Of a stretch of DNA of 64,000 nucleotides, positions 61,333 through 64,000 are shown piece after piece; positions within the stretch are counted from its first letter, which is position 1; each line of letters opens with the position of its first letter. The position numbers were made by a program, and so were the translations under genes. This DNA is from Cylindrotheca closterium. Lineage: Eukaryota > Bacillariophyta > Bacillariophyceae > Bacillariales > Bacillariaceae. A model generated the notes under the pieces. The model saw nothing but the letters and a program-made list of their open reading frames with translations, did no database searches and had not been told where the DNA came from. The stretch spans positions 131,695 through 195,694 of the forward strand of contig CAKOGP040002180.1 of NCBI GenBank assembly GCA_933822405.4, written 5' to 3'.

Positions 61333-62394
61333 TCACTTCTGAAAGACACGGTATGGACGAAGAAACTCTTCGTGGGTCGAGCGTACCGATTCCACTTTGT
61401 AATCCGATGCCCATAACTTGTAGAATTCGATCGACCGCAGCAGAGCCTTCCAAGCACCGTCTCTATCCTTCTTTTCAAGCAAATATTCCCCAAGCCGCTC
61501 CGAGGATGCCAACCCAGCATCGTTGATCCGACCCATTTTCTCTCCGATCTTGATCGACAGCTTATAGCATTTGCAAGCCTTTTTGAAATCACCCTTCAAC
61601 ACAGCAAACTCTGCATCCAGGAGGTAGTCAAGGTGTAAAAAGTTTGGACACCCTTGGGCAATCCATGCCTTGACCGTCTTGCTAATATTCTGACCATGCT
61701 TTCGGTATTTTCCTGATCGCTTGCCTCTGGAACGGGCGCAGTGCAAACAAGACACAGCGACATAGATATCAAGCCACATTATGATTGCATTGGCGCCAAC
61801 TTCATCTCTTACGAAGGGCATCTTTTCAAGAATCTCTTCAGCGTTGGCTTGATGATTGCCGCAATACGCATTGAGGATACCTTTGTACCCAATTATCAGG
61901 GCATCGTTCCAAGAAGTTATCGAGGCAGGATCCAATGCTGTCTCATCCATGGCTTCTCCCTTGAGTACCAAAGGATCTTCTGCTTCCCCTTTCATGTTCA
62001 GCATACTTTGAAATAGAACAGACAGTAGTTCCATTTGGGAGTCGCAATTCATCGCTTTGAGATGTGCCATGGTCTCTCGCGTTTCTTCGGTGACAGTCAC
62101 AAGCGAACGCCCACACACGAGCTCGTAGTACAGTCCCATCATGTACGAGTAGATCGCCATTTGAATGTCTCCGACTTGCAAGCCGTAGTGATAGTAGCTG
62201 ACCAAGGTCAGGGAGGTCTTGAGGAAAAAAACAGGATCAAATTTGACCACAATAGTCGATTGTTCTGACAAAGGATAACCCTGCCATGACGACTCCCAAG
62301 CGCCGCAGCAAGCAAAAAAACCCTTCAAAAACCGCCGAGGATGGCGCAATGAAAGGACGCTCACTCCTCCTGTCTGAAGTTGCCCAAGGTTCAT
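61333..62394 (-). CDS. Helical-repeat (TPR-like) ORF, probably a 3' gene fragment
   Basis: Single open frame of 353 aa. The body (from about residue 60) is helical: TSLTLVSYYHYGLQVGDIQMAIYSYMMGLYYE, ILNAYCGNHQANAEEILEKM, FAVLKGDFKKACKCYKLSIKIGEKMGRINDAGLASSERLGEYLLEKKDRDGAWKALLRSIEFYKLW. This resembles the TPR-like C-terminal portion of large diatom ATPase/kinase signalling proteins, from which the upstream domains are missing here. The first roughly 40 residues (plus positions about 62280-62390) overlap a short stretch whose other strand encodes a Lys-rich peptide also found, modified, at 62431-62580, so the N-terminus may not be genuine. It could be a truncated remnant or a short gene; expression is not known. 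Confidence 0.5.
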   Translation of the reverse strand: MNLGQLQTGGVSVLSLRHPRRFLKGFFACCGAWESSWQGYPLSEQSTIVVKFDPVFFLKTSLTLVSYYHYGLQVGDIQMAIYSYMMGLYYELVCGRSLVTVTEETRETMAHLKAMNCDSQMELLSVLFQSMLNMKGEAEDPLVLKGEAMDETALDPASITSWNDALIIGYKGILNAYCGNHQANAEEILEKMPFVRDEVGANAIIMWLDIYVAVSCLHCARSRGKRSGKYRKHGQNISKTVKAWIAQGCPNFLHLDYLLDAEFAVLKGDFKKACKCYKLSIKIGEKMGRINDAGLASSERLGEYLLEKKDRDGAWKALLRSIEFYKLWASDYKVESVRSTHEEFLRPYRVFQK

Positions 62395-62430
62395 GACGGC
62401 CCCACGGCCAACACTTGATCGAACTTGACC

Positions 62431-63189
62431 ACTTCTTCTTTGATCGATTTAACTAAGGATAATCCTGATCCCAAGAATGCCAAGAGCCGACAAAAGCAAC
62501 CCCCTCCTTCCAAAATCGCCGAGTAAGGCGCAGTGCAAGGACGGCCGCTCGTCGCCTACAACAAGAAAGTCAAGGTGTCAAAGTTTCACAGGCTCTATAA
62601 GAAGGCTTGGAGGAAGGAGGATTTTGGAAATCAGGCATTTACCACCTGGTCCTCGCGCAAGGCAGAACACACTGGTCGGGCAATATCCAAATGCCCGGGA
62701 TGGTGGGCGAATGTCAATATGAACCAAGCCTCCGACGCTCAATCCTACAATGGCATCGCTTCTTTCATCTTGGCCAGCATGAAGGATTACGGCCCATCTC
62801 TTGGCGGTATGATACCACAGCTCCGGTCCAACACGCCGAATCTCTTCTCACTTGGAGATCTCAAAGATGTCAACGATGATGAAGGTTCCTGGGCTCTTTG
62901 CAAGGAGTACTTTCTTGGACTTGCAACACAGTGCCCCACGGTGGTGTTTGATCTTACAACAACCCAACACGTTATCACTACAGACAAAAAGTCGCCTCGC
63001 TTTTGGGAATTTTTGCTCGACCCAACATTAATTGTTCAACGCGCCGAGCCGTTGACTTGGATGTGCTAGCGGCATCCAAATTCTTTGCTCATCCTTGGAC
63101 AGGACCTCATTCCTCTCATTGTGGAGGAATTCGAGCAACTAGAACAAGAGTCCAAAATAACAAAATCCCAGGCCCAGTCTAAGAAGTGA
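62431..63189 (+). pseudogene. Stop-disrupted ORF of unknown family
   Basis: One frame is open over this span except for TAA at about 62524 and TAG at about 63067. It reads ...KDNPDPKNAKSRQKQPPPSKIAE (stop) GAVQGRPLVAYNKKVKVSKFHRLYKKAW... to ...RAEPLTWMC (stop) RHPNSLLILGQDLIPLIVEEFEQLEQE...SKK, ending at 63189. The continuity of coding-like sequence either side of both stops suggests a decayed gene. A shorter homologous stretch on the plus strand near 62290-62360 (MTTPKRRSKQKNPSKTAEDGAMKGRS) has Asp where the first stop stands. Family and function are not recognised; it may be mobile-element derived. Confidence 0.45.
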
Positions 63190-63487
63190 GTGGCTTCTAC
63201 CCCAGAGAACCCAATGTTGGGAATTCACGTGCGCGTGTAAGAACTAATGAAGTACTGTTGGGACTAACAAAGTACTTGTGGAAAATCCAGGTTTATATGG
63301 ATTAAAAGTGGTCTTCAGGCGTGACAAATAGATAGGATATACCGGTAGCTGGGTCAGAACCAGCTTGTCACATTTTTGAGGACCAGACTGGCTGTTTTAG
63401 CCAACACCCAAAAGGCCCCAAGGCACACAATTCTCGCCTCCAAAGGGTCCGTCCAACCCGTATCAACGAACTCCACCTTCAGATGCC

Positions 63488-64000
63488 ATGTCTGACGCCT
63501 TTCACATCATCACAGGCACCCCAGCAGGAACACAAGAGGCCACTGTTCCAGCTGACAACGTTGCGGTAGGCAAACACCGGAATGGGGGAACCTGTGCGGA
63601 AAATGGAGCAGAGGAACACAATAGTGCTCCGACCTACAGGGACACTGTTACCTCTCCCCCCGCTCCCACGGTCCCTCTCACCACCGACGAGCGATTGATG
63701 TGCCTTCTTGCTGTCCATTGGAATGCCTCTCCCTTTCGACACACTACCCTCTTCAACGTATCTATCGTCTTTGATTGGCAGGGTGTCGGTTTGACCGAGT
63801 TCAACCAAGTCCAGACCGCCTACAACGCCTTCCATCAGTTTGCTTCCGGCATTTGGGGCGAGATCACTTCCAAGGTCGTCCTTCTGCCCTTTGCTGACAC
63901 TCAATTACCCCGTCAGCAACTGTGGATCCGGAACTTGAACGAATTTGATGAAAAAGCCAAGGATTGGGCCCACCTGAAGAACTACCTCGATCCCAACTTT
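63488..64000 (+). CDS. 3'-partial ORF of unknown function, running off the window
   Basis: Open from ATG 63488 to the window end (171 codons, no stop). It begins MSDAFHIITGTPAGTQEATVP and continues with Thr/Pro-rich sequence, then LTTDERLMCLLAVHWNASPFRHTTLFNVSIVFDWQGVGLTEFNQVQTAYNAFHQF and QQLWIRNLNEFDEKAKDWAHLKNYLDPNF. The third codon positions are richer in C than in neighbouring genes, which hints at a different origin such as a transposable-element gag-like ORF. No zinc knuckle, protease or reverse-transcriptase motif lies within the visible part, so this stays speculative. Confidence 0.45.
   Translation, partial: MSDAFHIITGTPAGTQEATVPADNVAVGKHRNGGTCAENGAEEHNSAPTYRDTVTSPPAPTVPLTTDERLMCLLAVHWNASPFRHTTLFNVSIVFDWQGVGLTEFNQVQTAYNAFHQFASGIWGEITSKVVLLPFADTQLPRQQLWIRNLNEFDEKAKDWAHLKNYLDPNF

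Overview
The window is nuclear DNA of a diatom, most likely a pennate one. Genes are dense and on both strands. Where present, introns are short GT-AG introns of about 70-160 nt. Two plastid proteins carry the diatom-type signal peptide followed by an Ala-Phe (AFAP-like) transit motif. Several gene families are ones known to be expanded in diatoms (BspA-type LRR_5, ankyrin, bacterial-PH repeats). No prokaryotic operon, rRNA, tRNA or CRISPR array was recognised. Exon joins were read by hand from splice sites and reading-frame phase. They are internally consistent but have no transcript support.

Layout. 0-9.2 kb: a 5'-truncated gene with an I29-like propeptide segment and two copies of a novel domain; a nucleotide-sugar/UAA transporter (SLC35B1-like); a four-exon ABC-F ATPase (ABCF3/GCN20-like); a multi-repeat bacterial-PH protein. 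9.37-10.54 kb: a non-autonomous DNA transposon with roughly 380-bp inverted termini. 10.7-14.8 kb: an RluA-type pseudouridine synthase, an unknown basic Ser-rich protein and a thioredoxin-fold protein. 14.8-17.5 kb: a 2.7-kb gene desert rich in TACCGGTA/GGTACC motifs. 17.5-34.4 kb: LRR protein, sulfotransferase, GT92-like glycosyltransferase, DEK-like chromatin protein, a small mitochondrial-type protein divergent from an HIBCH-like hydrolase, IQ-motif coiled-coil protein, mitochondrial carrier, a degenerate XPG/EXO1-like protein and a FHA-RING protein.

34.7-48.2 kb is the most unusual part. A two-gene cassette (vWA-domain gene followed by a BspA-type LRR gene) is present twice in opposite orientation around an ankyrin gene. 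The two vWA copies look intact, with a stretch of near-identity that suggests gene conversion. Both LRR copies are damaged. A third, intact LRR_5 gene lies at 46.5-48.2 kb, with an ankyrin-like protein and a 2-oxoglutarate dioxygenase between.

48.6-61.1 kb: housekeeping genes (PLRG1/Prp46 splicing factor, an unknown 1233-aa protein), then three successive plastid-directed genes (lumenal FKBP, lumazine synthase, ABC1/UbiB-family kinase), the last two sharing a 231-bp divergent promoter, and a TDP2-like phosphodiesterase carrying a ubiquitin-like domain. 61.3-64 kb looks like accessory or mobile debris: a helical-repeat ORF whose 5' end runs into a duplicated fragment, a stop-disrupted ORF, and an open reading frame running off the end with more C-ending codons than its neighbours.

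Nothing here forms a metabolic operon. The main observations are the inverted duplication, the decaying paralogs, several enzyme-family members lacking expected catalytic residues, and a recurrent, almost purely intergenic palindrome.
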